Under the pieces are notes generated by a model, which saw only the letters and a program-made list of their open reading frames with translations, was not told the DNA's origin and did no database searches. Shown one piece after another: positions 55,335 to 64,000 of a stretch of 64,000 nucleotides of DNA. Position 1 is the first letter of the stretch. The number at the start of each line of letters is the position of its first letter. Source of the stretch: Luidia sarsii (lineage: Eukaryota; Echinodermata; Asteroidea; Paxillosida; Luidiidae); contig OX465109.1 in the NCBI GenBank assembly GCA_949987565.1, forward strand, positions 17,124,851 to 17,188,850. The letters run 5' to 3'. A program made the position numbers and the translations under genes.

Positions 55335-56220
55335 ATCAGCCGATACCCGCTCCCCCTTCTCTTCCTCTCCCTCCTTCTCCTCTTCGTCCTCTTCTCCCCC
55401 TCCTCCTCCTCCCCTCCTACTTCCCCTCCTCCTCCTCTTCCCCCTCCTCCTCGTTCCCCCTCCTCATCCCCCTATATCCTCTCCCCTCCTCTTCCCCTCC
55501 TCTTCCCCCTCCTCGTCCTCCTCGTCCTCCCCGTCCTCCTCCTCCCGTCCTCTCCCTTCTCCTCTTTTCCCTTCTCCTCCTCGTCATCATTCTCCTCGTC
55601 CTACTCTTCCCTCCTCGTCCTTTTCTCACTCCTCGTCTTCCTCTTTCCCCTCCTCGTCCTCTTCCCCTCCTCCTCCTCTTCCCCCTCCTCCTCTTTCCTC
55701 TCCTCGTCCTCTTCCCCTCCTCCTCCTCTTCCCCCTCCTCCTTTTTCCCCCTCCTCACCCCCTCTCCTCTCCCTCCTCTTCCCCTCCTCTGCCCCCTCCT
55801 CGTCCTCCTCGTTCTCCCCGTCCTCCTCGTCATCGTTCTCCTCGTCCTCCTCCTCCTCCTCTTTTCCCTCCTCCTCGTCATCGTTCTCCTCGTCCTCCTC
55901 TTCCCCTCCTCGTCCTCTTCTCTCTCCTCGCCCTCCTCGTCATCGTTCTCCTTGTCCTCCTATTCTCCCCCTCGCCCTCTTCTCACTCCTCGTCCTCTTT
56001 CCCCTCCTCGTCCTCTTCCCCTCCCCCTCCTCCTCCTCCCCCTCCCCTCCTCCTCCTCTCCCCTCATCCTCCCCTTCCTCCTCCTCCATCCCCTCCCTCT
56101 TCCTCCCCCTCGTCCTCCCGCCCTCCTCTTCCTCGTCATCGTCCTCCTCCCCTCCTCCCCCCTCATCCCCCCTTCCTCCTCCTCCACCCCTCCCCCCCCC
56201 CTCGTCCTCCCCCTCCTCCT
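55335..56220 (+). repeat. CCTCCT/CGTCCTC pyrimidine array
   Basis: About 890 bp of CCT, CCTCGT and CCCCTC units, pyrimidines on the + strand. The Ser/Pro-rich frames of up to 369 codons are artefacts of the repeat. Confidence 0.95.
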
Positions 56221-56454
56221 TACGGAAATCTGAAAATGCCAACAACTTGATACCCGGTTGCAGGCAGGATAAAGGCGCCAATTTGAATCCACGAATCTGT
56301 TTTTTAAAAAACCGCGCGTGAAACGTGAGTATAGATTCAACAACTTGAGGCAGCGAGTGGGTCTAGATTATCCAGACAGAAGATTGATAGCAAAATGTCA
56401 GCGAGGTGCTGTGTCGCCAGGCACAACTATAATAACACCGTATATACTCTCTAA

Positions 56455-56600
56455 ATGCAAAAGAGTGAATAATTCACTATCTCAAGGAGTGAAAATCGCT
56501 CCAAAACCGCTCTAAAAAAAGTGAAAACACTGTAAAAGATGTGAAAACCGCTCAGATTGGAGTGAAATTCCACTCTCGTAATAAGGAGTCATAAATATGG
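56455..56600. repeat. Cluster of GAGTGAA palindromic motifs
   Basis: Several short, mirrored blocks occur close together: 'agtgaataattcact', 'gagtgaaaatcgctc' and 'gagtgaaattccactc'. They may be the end of another inverted-repeat element. Confidence 0.45.
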
Positions 56601-56630
56601 AGGACAGCTCTCTTTTGAGTTCTTGCATAA

Positions 56631-57022
56631 TTTAAGGGATAACACAATATTGGTCGAGATCAAAGAATAGCGTCCATACGTTGTCTGATCCAACTTACAT
56701 GTATGCATGCAATAGCACGCCTGTGAAAATGTCAGCTCAATCCGCCAACCGAGTCTCGAGAAAATCGTGAAAAACGGCTTCATTCGTTTCGCCAAAATGT
56801 AGCATTTAACGTATTGTTCCTAAAAATCCTTTAGATGTTGGGGTGCCGAGACGTAAACGATTGGTTTTACTTTACTCCTTTCTCCAAAAATACAGCATTT
56901 TTGGCAGAAATATTTCAGTGCGAGGTTTCTACCATAACCATCTTCAAACTGTATAAGTTTCACGTAAGTCTGTGAACATTTTTTTCTGTTTTTCGATCTT
57001 ACCAATGTTGTGTAGGGGCTTC
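56631..57022 (+). mobile_element. Family B MITE, full length
   Basis: Left end 'tttaagggataacacaatat' (slightly decayed), then 'tggtcgagatcaaagaatag', 'ccgccaaccgagtctcgag', 'gagacgtaaacgattgg' and the right end 'ccaatgttgtgtaggggctt'. Confidence 0.85.
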
Positions 57023-57424
57023 AGTATCAAAGCGGAGCGTAGTAGGATGTGAAACTTAATCACGCAAAGTACATGTACGCGTTCTGCATAACCTTGTCCC
57101 TTTTACTGATTCGATAACGGCGTTCGTTCGGGTCAGCGACACTTGAATTAGACACGTTGGTGCATCCTTGATCCAACACCTGCTATCTGAGGCAGTCGTG
57201 TATCCATTTACCAAAGTGGTAGAGAGAGAGAGAGATATGCAATATGCAACCGGGCCGTGTACATTTTGTGTGTGTGTTCGGAGTGGCACCCGTCACCTGC
57301 ACGACTTCCGGTCACGCGGTTCCTTCCCTTCCGGTTGCGCGGTTCCTTCCCTTGCTGTCGGCGATCTTGACGTCCGCGCCACACAAGACGCTGTCAAGAT
57401 GCTGAGTCATCTTTAAACTAAACA
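57023..57424. other. No gene seen
   Basis: Short (GA)n at about 57,219; no exon supported. Confidence 0.4.
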
Positions 57425-57575
57425 AGATAACTTTTGCAAACTGCTTATTGACTAAAATGACCTGCGAAACATCAATCTCAAAAGTTAGAAGGCCGGACGT
57501 TTCGATCCTAGCAGGACCTTTCTTTGCCTTCGAGGAAGGAATGCTCGGATCGAAACGTCAGGCCCACTTTGAAAT
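57425..57575. repeat. Hairpin-1 repeat, both arms
   Basis: Edge 'ttttgcaaactgcttattga', left arm 'ggacgtttcgatcctagcag' and right arm 'gctcggatcgaaacgtcagg' around a short loop. Confidence 0.8.
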
Positions 57576-57739
57576 AAAACTACCTGGGAATTAAATCGAT
57601 AAGAGTACACTATGAGTGCAAGCGAGTCAAATCTTGTATGATCGGACGTACTGTATAGGTGTGGCTTTTGTGATGCTGCATTTTGTTTGTGGTACTGGTA
57701 GGCTGTAAAGAGTCTTTGTTTACAACTTGAAGAAAGTGA

Positions 57740-57905
57740 TATAAAACAAAAACTGTTCCAAACTGCTCATTGACTAAAATGACCGGCAGTACATGAATCT
57801 CAAAAGTTAGAGGGCCTGACGTTAGGATCCTGGCTGGACCTTTCTCAAAGGCTTTGACTTTAAGAAAGATCCTGCTAGGATCGAAACGTCAGGCCCTAGA
57901 AATCT
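57740..57905. repeat. Hairpin-1 repeat, both arms
   Basis: Edge 'ccaaactgctcattgactaa', left arm 'gggcctgacgttaggatcct' and right arm 'ctgctaggatcgaaacgtca' with 'ggcccta'. It lies 170 bp from the previous copy in the same arrangement. Confidence 0.8.
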
Positions 57906-59484
57906 CCTCTAACTGGTGAGATCAGTTTACAACTTGGGACACTAGTGGTGCCCGGATTCGGAAGACCCGGCGCGTAGCAATACCAACGGCGCTCCGAATT
58001 CGGAGCTCCCGGCCACGGTGCAAAGTGCTTATTATAAGAGCGCAGCACTTGAGTTTGTTTGCTGTATAAACGCAACCACACATCTATCATGTCTGTTGAT
58101 CTCTCCTTTAAAGACGCCAGTATCAATGTGCTTAACACCCGAGCACTCAAACGGGTCTCCCTCGATCTCTTTGCATACGTGTATAGGCAGGGATGCCTAT
58201 ATACTTCAAACTGACACGGAGTTTTGACTATTATGATTACCATTACCATCGGTATACATTAACCTTTGCATCCGCGAGCACAAGTGGCATGTTTGATTGC
58301 GCTGTTTGTAAGCAACAACGTCTGCTGCAGACCGGCTCGGAGACAGTTGAAAGTAACTCCATCTTCAATACGAATTAATGTGACGCTTAATGGTGGGCGG
58401 ATCCGCTCGGGATGACTTTTTATTTTATAAGGGGAGCATTCCACTCTAAGTCTAAGCTGAGATTGATGCATCACCAGATTGAAGAGCTAAGCCCATTTGA
58501 TTAAAATAGTCTTCCCAGTCATAACATTGATGCGAATCATGCCTTTTACACGGGCACGATCGATCAAGTACACGAGCAAAGTAAACGTGAATCATTTTTT
58601 TTTTGAAGAAGTCGATGCATTGCAGTATAGTAGCTTGTCGTGAGTTAGTTGTCGTTGATATCGTCCGAGGGCAAGGGAAGTTGGGCAGGAGCTTCGGTAG
58701 GGGGAGGGGGAAGGGCTCGAAAGATTTCAGTCTGATGTTTGGGCTTAAGTTTCATGGAGGTGCATTAATAATAGCCGACCAGGAAGTTGGTTTCCTTTCA
58801 CCGAAGAGCAGAAAGTTCTTCAGGCGATAATATAGGCATCTCCGCAGGTGGTCTAAAGGTCGTCTTGTCGAAGCGAGGATCTCACCCATTGATGCGTCAT
58901 AGAAAAACCTCAGATGAAAAAAAAAACTAGGATTAAAGTTAATTGAAAACCATCTCTATTCTTTAGAATATCCTTCGGGAGAGCAAACTGATAGCATCCA
59001 GAACCTGATATGTCTTCTCTGTACATATCGGTGTTGAATTTGGACGCAAATATTGACGTACAAAATGGATACAAACAGAGTATAGGCCTAGGCCTATAGA
59101 GGAAGTTTTAAATGTCAACACCTGGTGACGTCCCAATGAGCCGGCTCTATCTCTCACAGACTGACTGGCAATGGCACGCAGGCTCCGGTTGATTCTCCGA
59201 AGCGGAGACCTTCGACCGTGTCTCGTAGAAACAAGACACCAACGACTCCTGTCCTGGTTTGATTGCCGGTACCGGTAACTTGTGAAGGAACATTTTGTAA
59301 AAATGTCCACAATACCAGACTGTTACTATAACAGCTTGCTGACTGAATCGATGACGATGCAAAATCTCCCAAAGTTGTACAAAGAAAAAAACTCGATAAG
59401 CCAAGGGACCAGGCTCATAACCTGAGCTAAGCAGAGTTTTGAGTTGAGAGAAGTTTTGTATGCAAATACGCTCAAAACAAGTCT
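57906..59484. other. No gene seen
   Basis: Unique-looking DNA. If the receptor's first coding exon were just upstream of 60,040 it would be expected here, but no ATG-plus-hydrophobic segment ending in a phase-0 donor could be picked with confidence. Confidence 0.35.
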
Positions 59485-59770
59485 ATAAAGCCACTCATGA
59501 TTAAGGGCTAAGGGGGGGGGAGGAGATAGAGCAAGACCCAGGAAGGCTCGAGATGGGAATTGACATTCCTCTTGAAAAGGGAAAGATCGTAGGCAGGGGG
59601 GAAAACATGAACCAGGAAGGGAATTCCTGAGAGAGGCAAAACGTGGGAAGAAGCTGTTCTGATACCTCTTCGTTCTACAACTCGGGTTGTGACTGTATAC
59701 GGGCGAGAGGAGGCAAACAGCCTGGTTGCTCGGGAACTAAGTCGGCAAGAGCAGAGGAACACCCCTGTTT
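59485..59770 (-). mobile_element. LINE 3' end, decayed copy
   Basis: Minus-strand remnants 'FPPAYDLSLFKRNVNSHL' in one frame and frameshifted pieces of the preceding block match the tail at 9,785-10,100. The UTR blocks 'tctataaagccactcatg' and 'attaagggctaagg' are also shared. It lies in the intron upstream of the receptor exon. Confidence 0.75.
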
Positions 59771-60039
59771 TACTACCGCGGAAGGGAGTAATATCCTTGT
59801 TTGACTTAACAGGACTTTTGAGTTATCGGAGTGAGTTTGACTTATCGAGATGTCACTGTATTTTGAAAATGCTGGGATCGGTAATTTGTTTTGTTTTTGT
59901 TTTTGGGGGGACATTTTAATGCATCAACATTGACATCCTGATGTATACTCAGAAGTGTCAATAACTCTAATGGCTTACTGTGAATTGATGTTTCGACCCT
60001 TGTTTCCCCCCCCCCCTCCTCTTTCTGCCCCGATTTCAG

Positions 60040-60409
60040 GTCGCCGTTTGTCTGCTAGCCAGTTCGGTCTGCTGCTCGCTCGCCCCGGGACTCGACCCGC
60101 TCGTGCCCGGCGATAGCGGCAACAGCTCGTCCGCCGCCAACGCCACCGCTGCCCCGGCGGACGAGCGGCAGGGGCCGCGCACCACCATGTCCTACACGTT
60201 CCTGGCCCGGCCCAACGGCACGTCGCCGCCGCCGCCGGCGCCGCTCGAGCCCACCGCCCCGACGCAGCGCTACAACGTCAGCGTCATCAACGGCCTGGTG
60301 GAGATGTTCATGCGGTCGCACGACATCCCCATGACGGAGGAGGAGAAGCTCTGTCTCGTCACCAAGGAGGTGGAAGAAGCCTACCTGGACTTTGACGCGC
60401 CCGAGTATG
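60040..60409 (+). CDS. Class B GPCR (CRF/DH44-receptor-like), N-terminal exon
   Basis: The exon encodes 123 codons plus one base of the extracellular N-terminus of a secretin-family peptide-hormone receptor, a plasma-membrane protein expected to signal through G proteins. A pyrimidine tract and 'cgatttcag' precede it, and it ends at 'gagtatg|gtaaag', phase 1. The first residues, VAVCLLASSVCC, look like the hydrophobic core of a signal peptide, so the start codon must be in an earlier exon joined in phase 0. A low-complexity Ser/Ala/Pro/Gly linker (residues about 24-75) with N-glycosylation sequons NSS, NAT, NGT and NVS follows, and then the hormone-receptor domain begins, with its first conserved Cys at residue 105 (EEEKLCLV). 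The exon is strikingly GC-rich compared with its surroundings. Spacing from the first to the second conserved Cys is 22 residues, longer than I recall for vertebrate CRF receptors. The family call is firm; the subfamily is provisional. Confidence 0.85.
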
Positions 60410-60468
60410 GTAAAGAGACCTCTTCCCCTCTTGTGTGGATGAAGTTAAGACAACAACAAAAACTGATT

Positions 60469-60995
60469 GAGGGCATGTGGAGTTTCTTTGTCACTGTACG
60501 AAAGGGTAGGATTCAGGTTACAAGGCCCATTGTGATGGAGGATGAGTCTGTAGGATTGAGGGCATGTGGAGTTTCTTTGTCACTGTACGAAAGGGTAGGA
60601 TTCAGGTTACAAGGCCCATTGTGATGGAGGATGAGTCTGTAGGATTGAGGGCATGTGGAGTTTTTTTGTCACTGTAGGAAAGTGTAGGATCCAGGTTACA
60701 AGGCCCAATGTGATGGAGGATGATTCTGTAGGATTGAGGGCATGTGGAGTTTTTGTCACTGTAGGGAAATGAAGGATACAGGTTACAAGGCCCAATGCGA
60801 TGGAGGATGATTCTGTAGGATTGAGGGCATGTGGAGTTTTTTGTCACTTGAAGAAAATGTAGGATCCAGGTTACAAGGCCCATTGTGATGGAGGATGATT
60901 CTGTACGATTGAGGGCATGTGGAGTTTTTTGTCACTGTAGAGAAATGCAGGATACAGGTTACAAGGCCCAATGCGATGGAGGGCACTTGGTAGTA
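60469..60995 (+). repeat. 89-bp minisatellite, six units
   Basis: Units start at 60,469, 60,558, 60,647, 60,736, 60,823 and 60,911 (87-89 bp). Each has 'gagggcatgtggagttt', 'gtcactgta', 'ggttacaaggccca' and 'gatggaggatga'. Frames on the minus strand through it are artefacts. Confidence 0.95.
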
Positions 60996-61056
60996 AAACG
61001 TTGTCTGATCCAACATATGCATGACATAGCATACCTGTGAAAATTTCAGCTCAATC
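60996..61056 (+). mobile_element. Family B MITE fragment
   Basis: 'acgttgtctgatccaacata' to 'aaaatttcagctcaatc'. Joined to the minisatellite by the same junction as at 34.79 kb. Confidence 0.8.
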
Positions 61057-61254
61057 AGGACCAATGTGATGGAGGCCACTTGGTTAGTAAAGAATATACA
61101 TGATCACAAAAAGGAGTAGGTACCAATGGTCCAGGGAGACACTGTTGGACTATCAGGTTTGGGGCTTTTAACTGAAGGATTGTGCAGGATCGTGCAGGAT
61201 GCAGGTCTTGTGCTAGAAACAAGTGGTGGCCATTATAGGTGATAGGCTATACAA

Positions 61255-61630
61255 AAATGTTGCAAACTGCTTACTGACTAAAATTACAAAAAAATGCAAA
61301 TCATAAAATTCAGTTGGCCTGACGTTTCGATCCTAGCAGGACCTTTCTCAAAGGCAGAGTGACAAGGACAAAACAGATACATGTACACGAAGGAAGGGGG
61401 AAGAGAGTGAATAGAACACGGATGAGAAACAAAGGACAAAGAGTAAAGCTGGTAGGGTGACATCAAAGGGAAGGGCAAGGAGTAGGGTTAGGGATTAGTG
61501 AGAAGAGGGGGGGGAGATCAAAGAGAGAAATGTGAAGGAATTAACACAAAAGAAGGATTATCAGAAAACTGTTACAAACTGCTCACTGACTAGAATGACC
61601 TGCAATACATAAATCTCAAAAGTTAGAGGT
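61255..61630 (+). repeat. Hairpin-1 left arm with AGGA-rich body
   Basis: 'gttgcaaactgcttactgac' edge, arm 'ggcctgacgtttcgatccta' with 'gcaggacctttctcaaaggc', then the body 'gatacatgtacacgaaggaa' to 'gatcaaagagagaaatgtg'. A second edge 'gttacaaactgctcactgac' follows at 61,568. Confidence 0.8.
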
Positions 61631-61634
61631 CAAT

Positions 61635-61775
61635 ATAGGAAGGTTTGCGGTGACACCATGTATCAGGTCTCAGGAAGAGGTTTGGTTCTGAAAAGAACCT
61701 GAGTGGTAACTCGACGTTTCGACCAGTATGCTCTGGCCGTCATCAGGAGAATGTCTTGGGCTCGGTTGTGGAGCT
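61635..61775 (-). repeat. Hairpin-2 motif with one reversed 88-bp unit
   Basis: 'ggaaggtttgcggtgacacc' (reversed 88-bp unit) then 'ggttctgaaaagaacctgag', 'gtaactcgacgtttcgacca' and 'gtatgctctggccgtcatca'. On the minus strand the last part reads 'ctgatgacggccagagcat' then 'actggtcgaaacgtcgag'. Confidence 0.7.
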
Positions 61776-61839
61776 CCTTATGTACCGGTAGTCGCTGAGG
61801 CGGGAAGGCGGGAAAGATAATCCACTGGGGAGGATTATC

Positions 61840-62115
61840 CTAAGGGGGGCTTACGTTTCGATCCTCATCTTCCCTGTGGCTTTCCCCTTTGATCTCTCAT
61901 CACCTCCCACCTGTTCCCTCCCTTTTGTTTGTTTTCCCTTTGATCTCCCCTCCCTGATGTGTACATCCGCCTCCCACTCCCTTCCCTGCTGTCCTTCCTC
62001 TGTCATGTGTGTCAGGGCTTTCCTTCCCCTGGCTGTCTGTGTATGTCCTTGTCACTTCTGCCTTCGAGAAAGGTCCTGCTAGGATCGGAACCGTCAGGCC
62101 CTCATGTAGATATTT
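61840..62115 (-). repeat. Hairpin-1 repeat, C/T-rich body
   Basis: 'ggggcttacgtttcgatcct' at the left, a TCCC/TTTG-rich body that is the reverse of the AGGA-rich body seen elsewhere, and the right arm 'gagaaaggtcctgctaggat' then 'cggaaccgtcaggccctc'. Confidence 0.7.
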
Positions 62116-62264
62116 ATGAAGAGATGTTAAACAGATGGTAATGTAGAATGATTGGTAGCCTCTTACCAGGCCCACTATGAATGTGTATTCCTTTGAGAAC
62201 AGCCGGTAATCTCGAGTAGGGTAATGAAATCTTCCAGAATCCTATTGTCGCAGTGTACATAGGA

Positions 62265-62942
62265 ATGTGTAGGATTGAGGGCATGTGGAAGTAGATGCAT
62301 TGTAGGAATTTGCAGGGTTGAGGACATGTGGTAGTAGATGCATTGTAGCAATTTGCAGGATTGAGGGCATGTGGTAGTAGATGCATTGTAGCAATTTGCA
62401 GGATTGACGACATGTGGTAGTAGATGCATTGTAGCAATTTGCAGGGTTGAGGACATGTGGTAGTAGATGCATTGTAGCAATTTTCAGGATTGACGACATG
62501 TGGTAGTAGATGCATTGTAGCAATTTGCAGGGTTGAGGACATGTGGTAGTAGATGCATTGTAGCAATTTTCAGGATTGAGGACATGTGGTAGTAGATGCA
62601 TTGTAGCAATTTGCAGGATTGAGGGCATGTGGTAGTAGATGCATTGTAGCAATTTGCAGGATTGAGGACATGTGGTAGTAGATGCATTGTAGGAATTTGC
62701 AGGGTTGAGGACATGTGGTAGTAGATGCATTGTAGCAATTTGCAGGGTTGAGGACATGTGGTAGTAGATGCATTGTAGCAATTTTCAGGATTGAGGACAT
62801 GTGGTAGTAGATGCATTGTAGCAATTTTCAGGATTGAGGACATGTGGTAGTAGATGCATTGTAGCAATTTTCAGGATTGAGGACATGTGGTAGTAGATGC
62901 ATTGTAGCAATTTTCAGGATTGAGGACATGTGGTAGTAGATT
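62265..62942 (+). repeat. 43-bp minisatellite, ~16 units
   Basis: The unit 'gattgaggacatgtggtag' plus 'tagatgcattgtagcaattt' and 'gcag' repeats every 43 bp with few variants (gattgacgac, gggttgagg, tttcag). The start of the unit is shared with the 89-bp minisatellite upstream. Minus-strand MLQCIYYHMS-type frames are artefacts of 43 not being a multiple of 3. Confidence 0.97.
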
Positions 62943-62946
62943 GCAT

Positions 62947-63081
62947 CAGAAAGCTGCATGGTGTTAGTCATTACCCTCCTGGATGTTGAGACCATGTGCT
63001 TGAATAGTCCGAAGACGCTTCATCCACATTTTCTCACGGCTAATAAGCCGGACAGCATTACTACGGTGACCAAGTGATTCT
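62947..63081 (+). repeat. ~130-bp dispersed repeat, left of exon 3
   Basis: 'cagaaagctgcatggtgtta' to 'tactacggtgaccaagtgat' matches 63,831-63,950 with a few differences, including 'ctaataagcc' versus 'ctagcc'. Same orientation as the second copy. Confidence 0.9.
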
Positions 63082-63250
63082 ATGCCCAGTACACTCATAT
63101 CTCATATCGAATGATCAGGGAGATTGATCAGGGATTGATCAGGGAATGATCAGGGAGATTTTTAGGGTGGCTATTATAGTTAGGGATTCGATATCCGTAT
63201 AATACTTGCCTTTGTTGTCGGAACTGATTGCCTCTCCTCGTTGCACACAG

Positions 63251-63364
63251 GGCGGTATTGCGGCAGTTACTTCGACAGCATCCTGTGTTGGCCGCCCAGT
63301 CCGCCCGGCGTCATCAACCGCTCCTGCCCCGGTATCCTCAACGAGGTCAAATACGACGTGACCT
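63251..63364 (+). CDS. Class B GPCR hormone-receptor-domain exon
   Basis: The exon is 114 bp, enters in phase 1 after 'ttgcacacag' and leaves in phase 1 at 'acct|gtaagt', so it splices in frame to 60,409. Joined residues read ...PEYG|RYCGSYFDSILCWPPSPPG and then VINRSCPGILNEVKYDVT. This supplies the second, third and fourth conserved Cys of the six-Cys hormone-receptor domain, the invariant Trp after the third Cys, the Pro-rich turn and the Gly before the fourth Cys. The C-P-x4-N-x-V-K-Y-D segment closely follows the pattern of CRF receptors and insect DH44 receptors rather than the calcitonin or secretin groups. NRS is another glycosylation sequon. The last two Cys and the seven membrane helices must be in later exons beyond the window. 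Confidence 0.88.
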
Positions 63365-63374
63365 GTAAGTAATA

Positions 63375-63830
63375 TGATGGGAACTGCTTACTGACTAAAA
63401 TTACCAAAATGCAAATCTCAACATTTAGTTGACCTGACGTTTCGATCCTAGCAGGACCTTTCTCAAAGGTCTCTGCCCTGAGAAAGGTCCTGCTAGGATC
63501 GGAACGTCAGGCCCACTAAATTTTGAAAATAAAAGGGGGTTAGGAATGTCAAATACATTAACTTGGGGGCCACCATCCCTAGATACAAAGACTCCCGGTA
63601 CCGAAAGTTTAGCAGGACCTTTCTCAAAGGCAGAGTGACATGTACACAAAGAAGGGGAAGAGAGCGAAAGGACACGGATGAAAAAAAAGCAAAGGACAAG
63701 GAGGAAAGCTGGTTGGGTGAGATCGAAGGGAAGGGGCAAGGAGTAGGGTAGGGGTTAGTGAGAAGAGGGGGAAAGATCAAAGAGAGAAGTGTGGAGGAGT
63801 GAACCCAAAAGAAGGATTATCAGAAAGCTG
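63375..63830. repeat. Hairpin-1 repeat with long body
   Basis: Edge 'gaactgcttactgactaaaa', arms 'gacctgacgtttcgatccta' and 'ctgctaggatcggaacgtca', then 'gggttaggaatgtcaaatac' (the reverse of the flank at 32.6 kb) and the AGGA-rich body. It lies directly downstream of exon 3. Confidence 0.8.
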
Positions 63831-63950
63831 CATGGTGTTAGTCATTACCCTCCGGATGTTGAGACCATGTGGTTGAATAGTCCGAAGACACTTCATCCAC
63901 ATTTTCTCACGGCTAGCCGGACAGCATTACTACGGTGACCAAGGGATTCT
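63831..63950 (+). repeat. ~130-bp dispersed repeat, right of exon 3
   Basis: Second copy of the sequence at 62,947-63,081. In this copy it follows directly on the hairpin-1 body, suggesting it is part of that larger composite repeat. Confidence 0.9.
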
Positions 63951-64000
63951 GAAAGTCTTTAATTATGTAGTCTGGCATCACTTCCTTGTCCTTGTCCTGT

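Larger units (their letters stand above)
60410..63250 (+). other. Receptor intron (phase 1), repeat-filled
   Basis: Starts with GTAAAG and ends in 'ttgcacacag'. It is 2,841 bp long and almost wholly repeats: an 89-bp minisatellite, a family B fragment, hairpin-1 and hairpin-2 repeats, a 43-bp minisatellite and a dispersed ~130-bp repeat. A 'gatcaggga' microsatellite lies at about 63,112-63,165. Confidence 0.8.

Noticed and set aside
55212..56343. 302-369-codon Ser/Pro frames
   Set aside because: CCT/CCTCGT repeat; no domain.
62114..62867. Repeated 'MLQCIYYHMSS' protein on the minus strand
   Set aside because: It is the 43-bp minisatellite read on the opposite strand, within a receptor intron.

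Overview
This is a gene-poor, repeat-dense stretch of animal nuclear DNA. Split exons with GT/AG borders, tRNA-derived SINEs, LINE 3' ends, many short inverted-repeat elements and kilobase-scale polypurine/polypyrimidine arrays rule out a bacterial, phage or organelle source. The repeats and the peptide-receptor type fit a marine invertebrate. A deuterostome such as an echinoderm, hemichordate or lancelet is my guess, but nothing in the sequence fixes the species.

The only convincing host gene is at the right end on the + strand. Two exons (60,040-60,409 and 63,251-63,364) are joined by a 2.8-kb phase-1 intron. They encode the N-terminal extracellular hormone-binding region of a class B (secretin-family) G-protein-coupled receptor, most like the CRF/diuretic-hormone-44 group. 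The signal-peptide start (exon 1) and the rest of the ectodomain and seven-helix domain are not recognised here and presumably lie outside the window, or upstream in a form too short to see.

Left third (1-25 kb): purine-rich minisatellites (4.7-5.3, 7.1-7.9, 11.3-12.2 kb), a CAAT/CATT higher-order array (8.3-9.2 kb), a telomere-like CCCCTAC array, a LINE tail, several MITE-like families (called A, B, D, E here for convenience), a 618-bp inverted-repeat element holding a broken THAP zinc-finger exon (15.24-15.86 kb), a nested insertion of family E in family D (21 kb) and a CpG-rich promoter-like block (24.7-25.4 kb).

Middle (25-48 kb): more A and B elements, several further MITEs with clear terminal inverted repeats (26,980; 35,722; 36,655; 47,078), a duplicated ~390-450-bp segment (34.2 and 36.9 kb), tRNA-derived SINEs, a perfect CTCCCT hexanucleotide array of about 90 units (41.9-42.5 kb) and a LINE 3' end (47.6 kb).

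Right (48-64 kb): pyrimidine arrays (49.3-50.4 and 55.3-56.2 kb), A/B/TA-type MITEs, SINEs, repeated hairpins containing the motif GACGTTTCGATCC, and then the receptor exons. The receptor introns are packed with 89-bp and 43-bp minisatellites and hairpin repeats, and exon 3 lies between two same-orientation copies of a ~130-bp repeat.

Most long reading frames in the window are by-products of simple repeats and were not annotated. I see no rRNA, intact tRNA or CRISPR array. I found no clearly new multi-gene system; the most notable items are the receptor, the THAP-bearing element, the related MITE families with a long central palindrome, and the hairpin families.
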